A stretch of 64,000 bases of DNA from NCBI RefSeq assembly GCF_002208115.1, contig NZ_CP020946.1, positions 62,001-126,000 of the forward strand, given 5' to 3'. Origin of the DNA: Bdellovibrio bacteriovorus. Its GTDB lineage: Bacteria > Bdellovibrionota > Bdellovibrionia > Bdellovibrionales > Bdellovibrionaceae. Position numbers and translations under genes: made by a program. Below the pieces are notes generated by a model that saw only the letters and a program-made list of their open reading frames with translations, had not been told where the DNA came from and did no database searches. Shown piece after piece: positions 54,808-63,917 of this stretch. The stretch's first letter is position 1. Each line of letters opens with the position of its first letter.

Positions 54808-56120
54808 GGTCTTGTGAATTCCAACAGGACAAAGTCAGGAGAGATTTTTCGAATCTCTTTCATCTGCCATTGTTGTTCGGAAATCCACTTTGGTAAACCA
54901 TTTCTCTCGCGCTTCACCAAATAAAAAACATTCCCTTGCGGTTCGGCCTCGGGAAGTGTGTCAAAGAAGTCATAACGGCTGATTCCCTTGAGCTTAAACA
55001 CCGGAACCTTGCTGAAATACCAAAGTGAGGACGCCATCTGATAACTGCTGGCGTAAAGTGGACTCACTTCTTTGGCCACGGTGCTCAGTTCCTGGAAGAC
55101 ATAAGGTTCTTCCACTTTGTCACTGAGTTTGCGCAAAGATGGAGTGAACAGGGTGGCGAGCACAACAGCGACAATCGCTCCCCAGAAGATCATGTACACC
55201 TTGGTCCACTTTTGTACTTTAGGATGGAATAGGGCCAACGCCAGCACCGCCGGATAGGCGATGATCGGCCAGTTGGCCTCCACTAAAGCGCGGAAGGACG
55301 TGAACAGGAAAAACAGCAGTGGCCCCCAGCCAAAGTAAAATAGCCAGCGCAGGGTAGTGGGAACCTTCGCACGCAGGGCCGCCCAGAAAATCAGCGGGAA
55401 CACGATCAGGATCTGTCCCAGAATATAGGACAGTGTCCATTCCGGATTGTAAGAGCTTTTTTCAAGGCCGTGTTTGATCTGAAATTCAAACGACGCAAAG
55501 TCGTTTTGATAATTCCACAAAAGAACCGGCGTGCAGAAGATCAGGCCGGACACTAGAGTCAGCAAAACCCCGCTCCAGCGCACATCCTTCCAGCGTTTTT
55601 CCAGGGTCAGATACGCCAGCAGGCACGGCACGAACAAAACGATGTGGTACTTGGAGCAGAATCCCAGACCCAAAGCCACACCCAGCCAGAGGTAGCTGGA
55701 AAGAGCTTTTTTGTCGAGAGCCTGCAGGGATAACAAGATGGCCAGGGACCAGAAGAACATCACCGGCAGATCCGGTGTTACGATCAAAGAGCCAAATCCC
55801 AGAAGCGGGGAGAACAGCACCAGATAGGTCCAAACTTTGATTTTATCAAAGTCGATCTTGTCTTTCAGGATATAGAACCATACTGCCAGTAAACCGTGGC
55901 CCAGAATCACTGCCGGCCAGCGGACCGCGTGCATGAAAGGCTCAAGGAAGTGTCCAAGATAGAACAGCCAGGACACCAGTGGGGGATGGTCGAAGTAGCT
56001 AAGCTGCGGGCGCTGCGCCCACACCCAGTAGTAAGCTTCATCAGCACTCAACGGGATGAGTGCTGACAGAACAAGTTTCACCAGAAGGCTGATCCACCAG
56101 ATGCGGAATAGATCTTTCAA
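54804..56120 (-). CDS. ArnT/PMT-like membrane glycosyltransferase (GT39/GT83)
   Basis: 438 residues with about ten membrane helices. ADEAYYWVWAQRPQLSYFDHPPLVSW carries the acidic catalytic DE motif and DHPP of the PMT_2/ArnT family, which transfers sugar from a polyprenyl-phosphate carrier to a lipid or protein outside the inner membrane. Acceptor unknown; lipid A or a surface polymer is plausible. It is downstream of the RodZ-like gene by 2 nt and overlaps the PHP-like gene, so all are co-transcribed. Confidence 0.82.
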   Translation of the reverse strand: MKDLFRIWWISLLVKLVLSALIPLSADEAYYWVWAQRPQLSYFDHPPLVSWLFYLGHFLEPFMHAVRWPAVILGHGLLAVWFYILKDKIDFDKIKVWTYLVLFSPLLGFGSLIVTPDLPVMFFWSLAILLSLQALDKKALSSYLWLGVALGLGFCSKYHIVLFVPCLLAYLTLEKRWKDVRWSGVLLTLVSGLIFCTPVLLWNYQNDFASFEFQIKHGLEKSSYNPEWTLSYILGQILIVFPLIFWAALRAKVPTTLRWLFYFGWGPLLFFLFTSFRALVEANWPIIAYPAVLALALFHPKVQKWTKVYMIFWGAIVAVVLATLFTPSLRKLSDKVEEPYVFQELSTVAKEVSPLYASSYQMASSLWYFSKVPVFKLKGISRYDFFDTLPEAEPQGNVFYLVKRERNGLPKWISEQQWQMKEIRKISPDFVLLEFTRP

Positions 56121-56122
56121 GA

Positions 56123-57238
56123 TTAGTAGCTCAGACGGATTGGTTTACCAAGATCACCCGGAATGCCGATTTCTTTTCCATTCAAAATCAGATTCACAGC
56201 GCCACCGTTGGAGAAATTGATCTTCAGACCGCTTTTGCTTTTAAAGGTGTGAACCTGCTCTGCAGAAAGACGGATCTTTTGTGGTTTGCCGTTTGGAGCG
56301 GAGTACTCGATCTCCACAGAATCCAGTGCCTCAACGATCAGCTCAACAGGCTTTCCAGCCTCAGGTTTCGGAGTCGGAGTGGGTGTCGGGCTTGGAGACG
56401 GCGAAGCCACTGGCGTCGGCGACGGAGTGACTGTTGGAGCAGGACTTGGAGTTGTCGTCGGCTTCGGCGTTGCGGTCGGGGAAGCCGCCGGGGTCGCCGG
56501 CGTGGACACTGCCGGAGTCGGAGACGCTGCAGGGGTTGCTGTGGAGGACACCGGTGCCGCAGGCGTTGGTGCCGTCGTCAGGTTGCCCAACGGACCGGGA
56601 GTGGTGTTTGGTTCCACTTCCGTCAAAGTGCCGCCATCAATGGAGGTGTCGACCACCACCGGAGTTGCGCCTTCCATGGTTTGTGCCACTTCGGCGCTTG
56701 GAACTTCGGCTTCCTTGGAATACTTGTCGATCATTTTTTTTGTAAACAGAATCAAGCCGACCAGAACAACACCCAGACCCAGAATGATATAGGTTTTGGT
56801 GTTCTTGTTTTCTTTCAGGGACTGCATTCCGTGATTGGAGCTGGTTGGTGGCGGAGTCTTGCGAATCGGAGTGACCGTGGCTTCCGGAGCCGCTGTCGTT
56901 TCGGCAGTCACTTCGGTTGAGGCTGTTGCCGGTTTTGCCTCGGGTTCGGCCGGGGCCGCCGCTTTGGGTTCGTCAGTCTGGCGAATGTAAGGCTTTGGTT
57001 TTGTGGAACCCATTTCCTCGTAGAAGACTTCAAGGACCTGATCGGAGTTCAAGTGCAGGAAGTTGGCATAACTCTGTACAAAGCCGCGCAGGAAGGTCTT
57101 TGCCGGCAATTGGGTTTCGTCGCCCTCTTCAATGGCTTTCAGAACCTTGCTGCTGATTTTCAAAGAAAGACCAATTTCGTGCAGGGAGAGGCCTTTTTCC
57201 TCGCGGGCTTTCTTTAGAATTTCTCCGGTCTTTTTCAT
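56123..57238 (-). CDS. RodZ-like HTH membrane protein
   Basis: 371 residues: N-terminal HTH (ILKKAREEKGLSLHEIGLSLKI, about 6-70) as in RodZ, one membrane helix (TYIILGLGVVLVGLILF, about 149-165), a long Pro/Thr/Ser/Ala-rich linker (about 210-290), and a C-terminal beta domain of DUF4115 type. RodZ links MreB filaments to the elongasome and shapes the rod. The Pro-Thr linker is longer than usual. Coupled to the PilF-like gene with a one-base overlap. Confidence 0.85.
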   Translation of the reverse strand: MKKTGEILKKAREEKGLSLHEIGLSLKISSKVLKAIEEGDETQLPAKTFLRGFVQSYANFLHLNSDQVLEVFYEEMGSTKPKPYIRQTDEPKAAAPAEPEAKPATASTEVTAETTAAPEATVTPIRKTPPPTSSNHGMQSLKENKNTKTYIILGLGVVLVGLILFTKKMIDKYSKEAEVPSAEVAQTMEGATPVVVDTSIDGGTLTEVEPNTTPGPLGNLTTAPTPAAPVSSTATPAASPTPAVSTPATPAASPTATPKPTTTPSPAPTVTPSPTPVASPSPSPTPTPTPKPEAGKPVELIVEALDSVEIEYSAPNGKPQKIRLSAEQVHTFKSKSGLKINFSNGGAVNLILNGKEIGIPGDLGKPIRLSY

Positions 57239-57993
57239 TAATGTCCCTTTCGAATCAAACTGAGCATTCCCTTGGCTTTGTCGCGGTACTTACCGGTGGG
57301 ATAATATTTTATCAACTCTTCAAAGCGGGCGACAGATTTGGATTTTTCGCCCAGACGATAGTAGGAAAGTGCACTGTAGTAGTGGGGCTCATCGAACAGA
57401 ATCTTCTGACAGAACCCGATGGCGCGATCCAAAGCTTCGGCAGCACGACCATAGTCCTTTTCCTCAAAGAATGTACGGCCGTAATAAGTGTTGGCAACGC
57501 AGTCGTCCGTTTGTGTGTCCATGACTTTGCCAAAAGCGGTGCGGGCAGCGCCGTACTCTTTTTGATTGAATTTCACCAGTCCCAGATTGATGTAGGCTTT
57601 TTCCGGATTTCCGTAGGTCAGATCATTGATCACCGTGCGAATTTCTTTTTCTGCGTCGGCGTAGCGGCCTTCTTCAATCAGCACGCGGCCCAGATTGTTG
57701 CGGGCGTCGGAATAGCGCGGCTCAAATTCCAGTGCCTGACGAAGATGTTTCTCGGCCAGATCAAAGCGATCGCGATAGAAATACACCTGACCCAGGTTGT
57801 TTTGAATGACGGGATTTTTCGGATCCAGCTCCTGAGCTTTCAGCAGTTCCTGCAAAGCGTAGGGATAGTTGCCGCTTTCAATGTGTGCAGCACCCAAACG
57901 AAGGTGAAGTTCAGCTTTTTGTTTTTCCTGTGCTGATCGGCTGGCACAACCCAGCATGGTCAGGGCGCACAGAGCGAGAATCCATTTACGCAT
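57238..57993 (-). CDS. PilF/PilW-type TPR lipoprotein
   Basis: 251 residues with lipobox LGC (Cys16), then about six TPRs (LGAAHIESGNYPYALQELLKAQELDP is the first). This size and layout match PilF, the outer-membrane pilotin that helps secretin PilQ multimerise in type IV pilus systems. A generic TPR lipoprotein remains possible. It is upstream of the RodZ-like gene and 23 nt from the RlmD-like gene. Confidence 0.8.
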   Translation of the reverse strand: MRKWILALCALTMLGCASRSAQEKQKAELHLRLGAAHIESGNYPYALQELLKAQELDPKNPVIQNNLGQVYFYRDRFDLAEKHLRQALEFEPRYSDARNNLGRVLIEEGRYADAEKEIRTVINDLTYGNPEKAYINLGLVKFNQKEYGAARTAFGKVMDTQTDDCVANTYYGRTFFEEKDYGRAAEALDRAIGFCQKILFDEPHYYSALSYYRLGEKSKSVARFEELIKYYPTGKYRDKAKGMLSLIRKGH

Positions 57994-58016
57994 GCTAAAA
58001 AGGTATCATTAGAGGA

Positions 58017-59198
58017 CTAAGAGTCAACCCTGAGTTCCGCAATAGTTTCCACATGATCCGTCTGCGGGAACATCTCGAAAGTCTGCACCCGGTCGAGCTT
58101 GTACTTGATGCCCATTTTCTGCGTCTGAGCAAAGAACCAGTTAAGATCCCGAGCCAAAGACACCGGATGGCAGCTGATGTAAATGATCTTGCGCGGCTGG
58201 GCGGCGGCGAGGGTCTGCATGGTGTATTCACTGGCTCCGGCCCGCGGCGGATCCAGGACCACCAGATCATCTTTCCCGATGCTGGCCCGGCGCATGTAGG
58301 TTTCCACGTCCGACATGAAGTAGGTCATGCGTTTATCGGTGATTTTGGAGCGGGCGCGCTCCACGAGCTTCGGATTCAGCTCGACACCGATGATTTCTGA
58401 ACTGGCGTATTTCGCGGCAAGGGGGAAGGTGAAGTTTCCGGCACCCGCATACAGGTCATAAACTTTTTTGTACGGACCGTCGCCCGCCCAGTCCAAAGCC
58501 GTGCGCAGCAGGTCTTCGTTCTGAAAGCGATTCACTTGAGAAAAACCGATGCCGTCATCCTCGTCCGTGATCAGGCCGTAGCGCACATCGCCTTCTTCAG
58601 CGATGTACATCTCAAGACGCTGAAGATCTTTCGCATTTTTCTTTTCGGCCCAGGCTTTCACCTCGGCAAACTTGTCGGTCAGGGTTTCTTCCGTGATCAG
58701 GCAGTCCATCGTTTCCACGATTTGGTGGGAATTGCGCGCAAAGAAGCCGAAGCGGCCGTTTTTGAACTTCGGCTGAATGCGGTTGCGATAGCGCAGCACA
58801 CGTGGACTGGGCTGGATCGGCAGATAGTTGAATTCCAGATCGCGGTTGAACTTCTTGATCGTTTCCAGAACCAGAGTGTGTTTTTGGCGGCGCTGTTCTT
58901 CCTCGGTGATGTGCTGCCAGTTGCAGCCGCCGCAAGTGTGCGCCACCGGGCACGGTGGTTCGCGACGATGAGGGCTGGCGGACAGAACTTCGACCACGCG
59001 GGCTTCCATGAAGTTCTTTTTTACCAGAGTGATTTCCGCCAGGATTTCTTCATTGGGCGCTGCTTGAGGAACGAAGACAACCATGCCCTCGTGTCGAGCG
59101 ACTCCAGCACCGCCAATGGCGAGTTTTTCAATATTCAATTTGATCTTTGAACCAAGAAGGGGAGCTTTCGCTCCCCTTTGGTTTGATTTCGCAGACAT
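58017..59198 (-). CDS. 23S rRNA (uracil-5)-methyltransferase, RlmD/RumA type
   Basis: 393 residues. N-terminal TRAM domain, 4Fe-4S cysteines C83, C89, C92 and C166 in RlmD spacing, SAM-binding LYAGAGNFTFPLA, DPPRAG, and the catalytic Cys343 in YISCHPVSLARD. RlmD methylates U1939 of 23S rRNA at C5. RlmC/TrmFO-like alternatives have fewer cysteines or a different fold; the exact target uridine is not proven by sequence alone. Confidence 0.88.
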   Translation of the reverse strand: MSAKSNQRGAKAPLLGSKIKLNIEKLAIGGAGVARHEGMVVFVPQAAPNEEILAEITLVKKNFMEARVVEVLSASPHRREPPCPVAHTCGGCNWQHITEEEQRRQKHTLVLETIKKFNRDLEFNYLPIQPSPRVLRYRNRIQPKFKNGRFGFFARNSHQIVETMDCLITEETLTDKFAEVKAWAEKKNAKDLQRLEMYIAEEGDVRYGLITDEDDGIGFSQVNRFQNEDLLRTALDWAGDGPYKKVYDLYAGAGNFTFPLAAKYASSEIIGVELNPKLVERARSKITDKRMTYFMSDVETYMRRASIGKDDLVVLDPPRAGASEYTMQTLAAAQPRKIIYISCHPVSLARDLNWFFAQTQKMGIKYKLDRVQTFEMFPQTDHVETIAELRVDS

Positions 59199-59235
59199 TT
59201 TATATCGCTAATTTCAAATTTGAATCTGTGAACGA

Positions 59236-59661
59236 TTAAACGTTGCAGATTTCGTGTTTTTCGAAGAACAAAGCCAATTCACGAGCTGCAGACTCTGGAG
59301 AGTCAGAACCGTGAACAGCGTTTTCACCCACGTTGTCGCCGAATTTCGCGCGAACTGTGCCTGGGTTGGCTTTTTTAGGGTCAGTAGCGCCCATGATTTC
59401 GCGGTTTTTCAAAACTGCGCCTTCACCTTGAAGACACATCAACATAACCGGACCGGAAGTCATGAAGGACACAAGCTCACCGAAGAATGGGCGTGCTTTG
59501 TGTTCAGCGTAGAACTCTTCAGCTTTTGCAGTTGTAAGAACGGTGATTTTCGCAGCAGCGATTTTCAAGCCGTTAGCTTCAAACATGCTCACGATATCGC
59601 CGATAGCGTTTTTCTTCATGGCATTTGGTTTGATGATAGAGAATGTTTGTTCGATAGACAT
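59236..59661 (-). CDS. ndk: Nucleoside diphosphate kinase
   Basis: 141 residues from ATG 59661 (AAGGAG upstream), the usual length; a longer frame is unsupported. Ordinary NDK fold with IKPNAM, active-site His117 in [10 protein letters not shown] and the C-terminal domain. It passes the gamma-phosphate among nucleotides via phospho-His. It sits 16 nt after the small secreted protein gene. Confidence 0.97.
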   Translation of the reverse strand: MSIEQTFSIIKPNAMKKNAIGDIVSMFEANGLKIAAAKITVLTTAKAEEFYAEHKARPFFGELVSFMTSGPVMLMCLQGEGAVLKNREIMGATDPKKANPGTVRAKFGDNVGENAVHGSDSPESAARELALFFEKHEICNV

Positions 59662-59677
59662 GGTGTCTCCTTGTTTA

Positions 59678-59977
59678 TTAATGACAAACTGTTTTAGTAA
59701 TCTCAAAGAACCTAGGAGTTTTAACGAATTGAGTGACACATGTCCACTCTTGGTTTCCTTGGTTTGCGGTGTTCACAACCAGTTTTGTCTGAACGGCCAG
59801 ATCGTGACCTTCGGACGGGGTGGTGAAGTTCTGGTAGGTGATCTGATAGCTTTCGCGGTTCTGCCAAAGATTCAGGGTGAACTCGACATCTTCGGTGGTC
59901 ATGATCTGGATTTCATCAATACGACCGGCGAACGCGGGACTGGCTGCCAGCAAGGCAAAAACCAATAATTTCTTCAT
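59678..59977 (-). CDS. Small secreted protein, unknown
   Basis: 99 residues with a clean signal peptide ([16 protein letters not shown]). The mature 80 residues are beta-rich with two cysteines (WTCV and the final VCH), likely a disulphide. Not recognised. Upstream of ndk in the same direction, 16 nt apart, so it may be co-transcribed. Confidence 0.65.
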   Translation of the reverse strand: MKKLLVFALLAASPAFAGRIDEIQIMTTEDVEFTLNLWQNRESYQITYQNFTTPSEGHDLAVQTKLVVNTANQGNQEWTCVTQFVKTPRFFEITKTVCH

Positions 59978-60097
59978 CTTAGATCTCCTGGATGGCCCTT
60001 AAATAGAGGCCGGAAAGGGCGCTGTCAACGGAAAATTGCCGCATGGGGTTATAAGCTCTTCTATATTCGAACTGAATCCTGGGATAGCGTTTTTTCC

Positions 60098-60979
60098 ATG
60101 CACTCTGCTAGATGGATCCTCACTTCTGTCGCGATTCATGCCCTGGCTTTGTCAGCCCTGTGGTTGGGAAAACCCGTGCCTGTCCAAGCGCCCACCAGTT
60201 CTGATCCTGTCCCGGTGGAATTTGCAGTTGTTGAAAAATCCCCAGTGCCTTCCGCAGGCCCGAAAAAAGGGATCCCTTCCGGAGCATCGAGACTTGAGGG
60301 CGCGAAATCAGCGGCAATCACCAAGTCCCTGTTTAAAACCTATGACTTCAGTGATCGCGAGGATGTCGCCGTAAACTCTGCAGGTCCCCAGAAAGACTTC
60401 CGGGATCGCGCCACTTATGCGCTGGAAAGCGCCAATACTTTTGCTGACACCGACAACTGGGATTATCACCGCGAAGTCTTTAAACGCATCGACAGCGAGC
60501 TGATGTTTGATTCTATTCTGGCCCAGTATAATCACTTCGGCACCGTGATGCTGCAGTTTGAAGTCGATGCAAAAGGTTATCTGCTGGAAAAATCCCTGCG
60601 CGCCTTTTCTGAAGATGCCGTTTTGAAAGTGCATGCCGTGCGCGCCGTAAGAAAGGCCCTGAAAGAACAGTTTAACGAGCTGAAGTGGAGTTCAGAAAGC
60701 ACCATCTTCCAGGCCAAGTTTGAATTCCTGAGTGATTCGCATTCATTGAATTTTCGCAAGCAGCGGGAGTTTGGCAAACCGGTGCTGAATTTCACCCGCG
60801 CCACCCAAGAAAAGCCGGTGGCGACGAATCTGCAGGATCATCTGCTTTCCGGCGGAATTCATTACGACCCCTTTGCCCTGGCTGATCGATGGCAAAAGTA
60901 CAACAAAAGAAAGCGCCTGGCGGTGGGCGAATATGATCCTTTCGCCCACTATCGCAAAGACCCGGCGTATCGTCTTTAG
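60098..60979 (+). CDS. TonB-C-like envelope protein
   Basis: 293 residues with an N-terminal hydrophobic segment (WILTSVAIHALALSALWLG) as in TonB/TolA anchors, a Pro/Ser-rich spacer (about 30-70), and a C-terminal domain with FGTVMLQFEVDAKGYLLEKSLRAFSED, which looks like the TonB C-terminal strand-helix-strand. It has no Pro-Lys/Pro-Glu stretch of normal TonB and a long extra tail. A periplasmic energy or tether role is inferred. Converges with the next gene, 4-bp overlap. Confidence 0.55.
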   Translation: MHSARWILTSVAIHALALSALWLGKPVPVQAPTSSDPVPVEFAVVEKSPVPSAGPKKGIPSGASRLEGAKSAAITKSLFKTYDFSDREDVAVNSAGPQKDFRDRATYALESANTFADTDNWDYHREVFKRIDSELMFDSILAQYNHFGTVMLQFEVDAKGYLLEKSLRAFSEDAVLKVHAVRAVRKALKEQFNELKWSSESTIFQAKFEFLSDSHSLNFRKQREFGKPVLNFTRATQEKPVATNLQDHLLSGGIHYDPFALADRWQKYNKRKRLAVGEYDPFAHYRKDPAYRL

Positions 60980-61782
60980 AACCGAATCTTAAACGAGAAA
61001 CCCAGACTTAGCGGGAAGAAACTGTCGTCATCCTCGCTGTTAAGGCACTTTTTCAAAGACAGGCACAGGCCTTCCGGCAAAAAGAAACCCATCTCGAAAC
61101 GGTCCGGGCTTGCCGGTTCGTTGATTGACGTATTGATGTTATCCACAATATTCAACGACTGCAGAATGGATTTTTCTTTGGCCATGCCTTCTATCGACGA
61201 AGAGCGCAGGCGCACGCGGCGGATGATGCGGTCGCTGGCTTCGCGGTCCTCATCACTCAGATGACGGGGAATATTTCTAAGAATGAAATGCACAAACGTG
61301 TGCCCGCGTTTGATTTCCTGAAGCATCGAAAGATCCGACACACGCACTTGCGCCACGGTGGCCGCGTCCCGACGAACGGCCACACGGATCATGTTGTTGG
61401 ATTCCCGGGCTGAAGGCAGAAGGAACAACAGACTTGTGCGTCCGCCGCGCACGAAGCCGACATTGGAATCCCGGGCCGATCTTTCAGCCCTGCGCGAGCT
61501 GTCCACTTCGCCCATAAAGTCCCACTCATCAATTGGAATCGTCATCACCACAACACTGATGGGGTTGAGTTCATCAACGGCGCACAGATCCTCTTCCAAA
61601 GGCATAAAGGTTCGGATCTGATCCCGGGTTCTTTGGCAGTCGGCCTGATCGCGGGTGTCGGTGGCCACCATGATCCCGCGGGCATAGGTCTCGCGCTCTT
61701 CCAAGAACGAGTTCGCCTGCGTCGTCAGGGACGTCAGCATCATTGCAAATGTAAGTATCAGCTTGGCGTTTTTCATCGTCAA
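60976..61782 (-). CDS. Secreted protein, unknown
   Basis: 268 residues with a signal peptide (AKLILTFAMMLTSLTTQA). Contains cysteines in pairs (DCQRTRDQ, DLCAVDE, GLCLSLKKCL) and ends in SLGFSFKIRF, with a terminal Phe as in outer-membrane barrels, though it is too short and too charged to be a clear barrel. Not recognised. Downstream of the DUF4105-like gene by 18 nt, so the two are probably one operon. Confidence 0.6.
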   Translation of the reverse strand: MTMKNAKLILTFAMMLTSLTTQANSFLEERETYARGIMVATDTRDQADCQRTRDQIRTFMPLEEDLCAVDELNPISVVVMTIPIDEWDFMGEVDSSRRAERSARDSNVGFVRGGRTSLLFLLPSARESNNMIRVAVRRDAATVAQVRVSDLSMLQEIKRGHTFVHFILRNIPRHLSDEDREASDRIIRRVRLRSSSIEGMAKEKSILQSLNIVDNINTSINEPASPDRFEMGFFLPEGLCLSLKKCLNSEDDDSFFPLSLGFSFKIRF

Positions 61783-61800
61783 ATCTGTCTGTCCCTTGGG

Positions 61801-63735
61801 TTAAATGGAGCGCATAAAGCTAAGCGCAAATTCCACGTTCTTTTTAATAGCTTCAATTTCTTTCATCTGAGCCGAGTTGATCAGGCTTTCCACATTCTTT
61901 TGCACTTCATCATAGATGTCAGATCCCTGGCTTTGTTTGTGCGAGGAAAGACGCTGAACCTGTTCCCAGTCTTGTTCAGTTGGCAAACCGTAACCATCCG
62001 CACCCTTCAGGAAGGCCGCTGGTTGCGAGAACATGTCGCTGATCTCAGTCAGCGCGGTCACGATTTCTTTCTGGCGGGTGGTCTCGCCACGTTTGGCGGC
62101 TTGTTTTTCTTCTCTGATCACATGCTGGGTCAGATCCGCCTTGATCGCCGCCGTCAGGAAGCGGTGAGCACCGTTTTCCAGCAATACAATAGCGGCCGCA
62201 GCTTTACGGCGGGTTTTGCCTTCCAGCTTGTTGATGCGGGAATACAGACTGCCACGCTGGGCAGCCGTCAGGGCTAGCAGCTCGCGGAAATCTTTTTGAT
62301 TAACTCCAATGGTGTTTTTCAGAACCTTGAAGCTCATTTCATAACGGTCACGGTAAGAATCAAACAGGTAGCCGGTGTTGATGGCCTGAGTGCGGTTGGC
62401 AAAAACGCGGTTATCGGCAATCTTCAGACGCAACAGATCCTTTTCAAGACCAATCGGGGTTTTGGTTTGAAGATAGATCAGCTCGGGACGGAACAAAGAA
62501 CCCTTCATCAGGTTCAGTGATTCCACCGCGCAGTTGTTCGAGGTGAAATAGTAGCGGCCATCGTAAGACCAGTGTGTTTCGATTGTGCGGGTCACGAACT
62601 GACGGATTTCATCACGGGAAAGATTCATCGGCACACTTCGAAGATCGCGCAGCTCGGTCTTGGTGTATTCCTCGATCACCTGATGCATCGGCACCAGGAA
62701 CAGACGGGATGGATAGTCCCCGGTCAGACCTTTAAGGGTGTTGATTTGAATGCTGTTCACAAAGGCGCGGTAAGAAAGCACGATGTGCTGATCCAGATCT
62801 TTCAGGCAGTCAGGACCGACCTCTTTTCTTTCCGGAGCACACATCACCAGACGGAACATGGAATGACCCCAGCCGCTCATCATGGCTTCGCCCTCGGCCG
62901 CCAGCAGATAATGAACCTGATAGATGCGGCTTGGATCGATACTGCGAAGAGGGCTGTCTTTGCCTTTAAAGTCTGGAATCACATAGTTCAAAGGCACCTG
63001 ACAGCGACTGTTCGGGAATGGTGTGTGATTGAATTTGGAACGGAACAGGTGATACAGCGAAGGCCGACGGCAGGCATAGTCCGGGTCCATCAGGAAGTAT
63101 TCCATGTTCACCGGGAAGGACTCAAAGGCGCTGGTCAGCTCATAGATGTCAGGACTGCGGTGTTTCATCCACGATTCATCACTGTCGACAAAACCTGCGA
63201 TCATCGTGAAATAAGGATTCTGCGAATAACTGCGATACATGTTTTCGTAAGGACGGCACTCGGGGCTGGTCTGGTTGTTCTGGCGATCGTCTTTTTCTTC
63301 TTTGCAGATGCGGATCATGCGGGATTCATCGGCATCATGCACATTCAGTTTGTCATAGGCGTGAATGGTTTCGTGAACCACTGTGGCCAGAATCTCACGA
63401 TAGAAGGTTTTATGAGTGCGGTTGATGCGGGTGGCGTTGTTTTCACCACGGCGGATTTCTGCCACGGCCTTCAAATCAATGCGCACCTTGCCCCAGGACA
63501 GTTTTCCCAAGGCGTGATCGCCGTTTTCTTTTAAGCTTTCAAATCGGACTTCCAGTGGTTTTTTGAATTGGGATTTGATCGAAGCCGGCAGCAGTTGTTC
63601 TGCTTGTTTTAGCAGGATCTGGGCGTTTTGTCTGAACTGTTTGTCAGAAGGTCCCTCAGTCAAAGAGTAACTGAATGAAGCATGAGCGCTGGAAGCCATC
63701 AGCATCGCGGCGACAATCAATCCTGCTTTGTTCAT
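61801..63735 (-). CDS. Secreted DUF4105-like protein with HExxH motif
   Basis: 644 residues with a signal peptide (AGLIVAAMLMASSAHA). The first 200 residues carry HETIH in LATVVHETIHAYD, a possible zinc protease site. The middle (about 280-430: EGEAMMSGWGHSMFRLVMC, SRLFLVPMHQVIEEY, YYFTSNNCAVESLNLM) matches the DUF4105/Lnb N-terminal periplasmic domain, with the conserved His and Cys of a papain-like fold. The rest is helical. Two possible catalytic sites in one protein are unusual. A role on the periplasmic face or prey wall is inferred. Confidence 0.65.
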   Translation of the reverse strand: MNKAGLIVAAMLMASSAHASFSYSLTEGPSDKQFRQNAQILLKQAEQLLPASIKSQFKKPLEVRFESLKENGDHALGKLSWGKVRIDLKAVAEIRRGENNATRINRTHKTFYREILATVVHETIHAYDKLNVHDADESRMIRICKEEKDDRQNNQTSPECRPYENMYRSYSQNPYFTMIAGFVDSDESWMKHRSPDIYELTSAFESFPVNMEYFLMDPDYACRRPSLYHLFRSKFNHTPFPNSRCQVPLNYVIPDFKGKDSPLRSIDPSRIYQVHYLLAAEGEAMMSGWGHSMFRLVMCAPERKEVGPDCLKDLDQHIVLSYRAFVNSIQINTLKGLTGDYPSRLFLVPMHQVIEEYTKTELRDLRSVPMNLSRDEIRQFVTRTIETHWSYDGRYYFTSNNCAVESLNLMKGSLFRPELIYLQTKTPIGLEKDLLRLKIADNRVFANRTQAINTGYLFDSYRDRYEMSFKVLKNTIGVNQKDFRELLALTAAQRGSLYSRINKLEGKTRRKAAAAIVLLENGAHRFLTAAIKADLTQHVIREEKQAAKRGETTRQKEIVTALTEISDMFSQPAAFLKGADGYGLPTEQDWEQVQRLSSHKQSQGSDIYDEVQKNVESLINSAQMKEIEAIKKNVEFALSFMRSI

Positions 63736-63860
63736 CGGGCTCTCCTTGTTTCAAAATGAGACAAACCTGCCCGGACTTTGGAAAATCCAAGCCCTGCTCT
63801 GAAAGTTAATACAAATTCAGTGCCAGACTATGGGGACCTAAGTGATTGATTTGAAAATAA

Positions 63861-63888
63861 AAAAGGGCCACCTTGCGGCAGCCCTTTT
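63861..63888 (-). terminator. Intrinsic terminator after the right-edge gene
   Basis: Minus strand: AAAAGGGC/GCCCTTTT outer stem with an inner TGCC-GCAA-GGTG, followed by TTATTTT, 29 nt past the stop of the edge gene. Confidence 0.75.
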
Positions 63889-63917
63889 CCAGAGAAGAGG
63901 AGGAGATAAAGCGCGAA

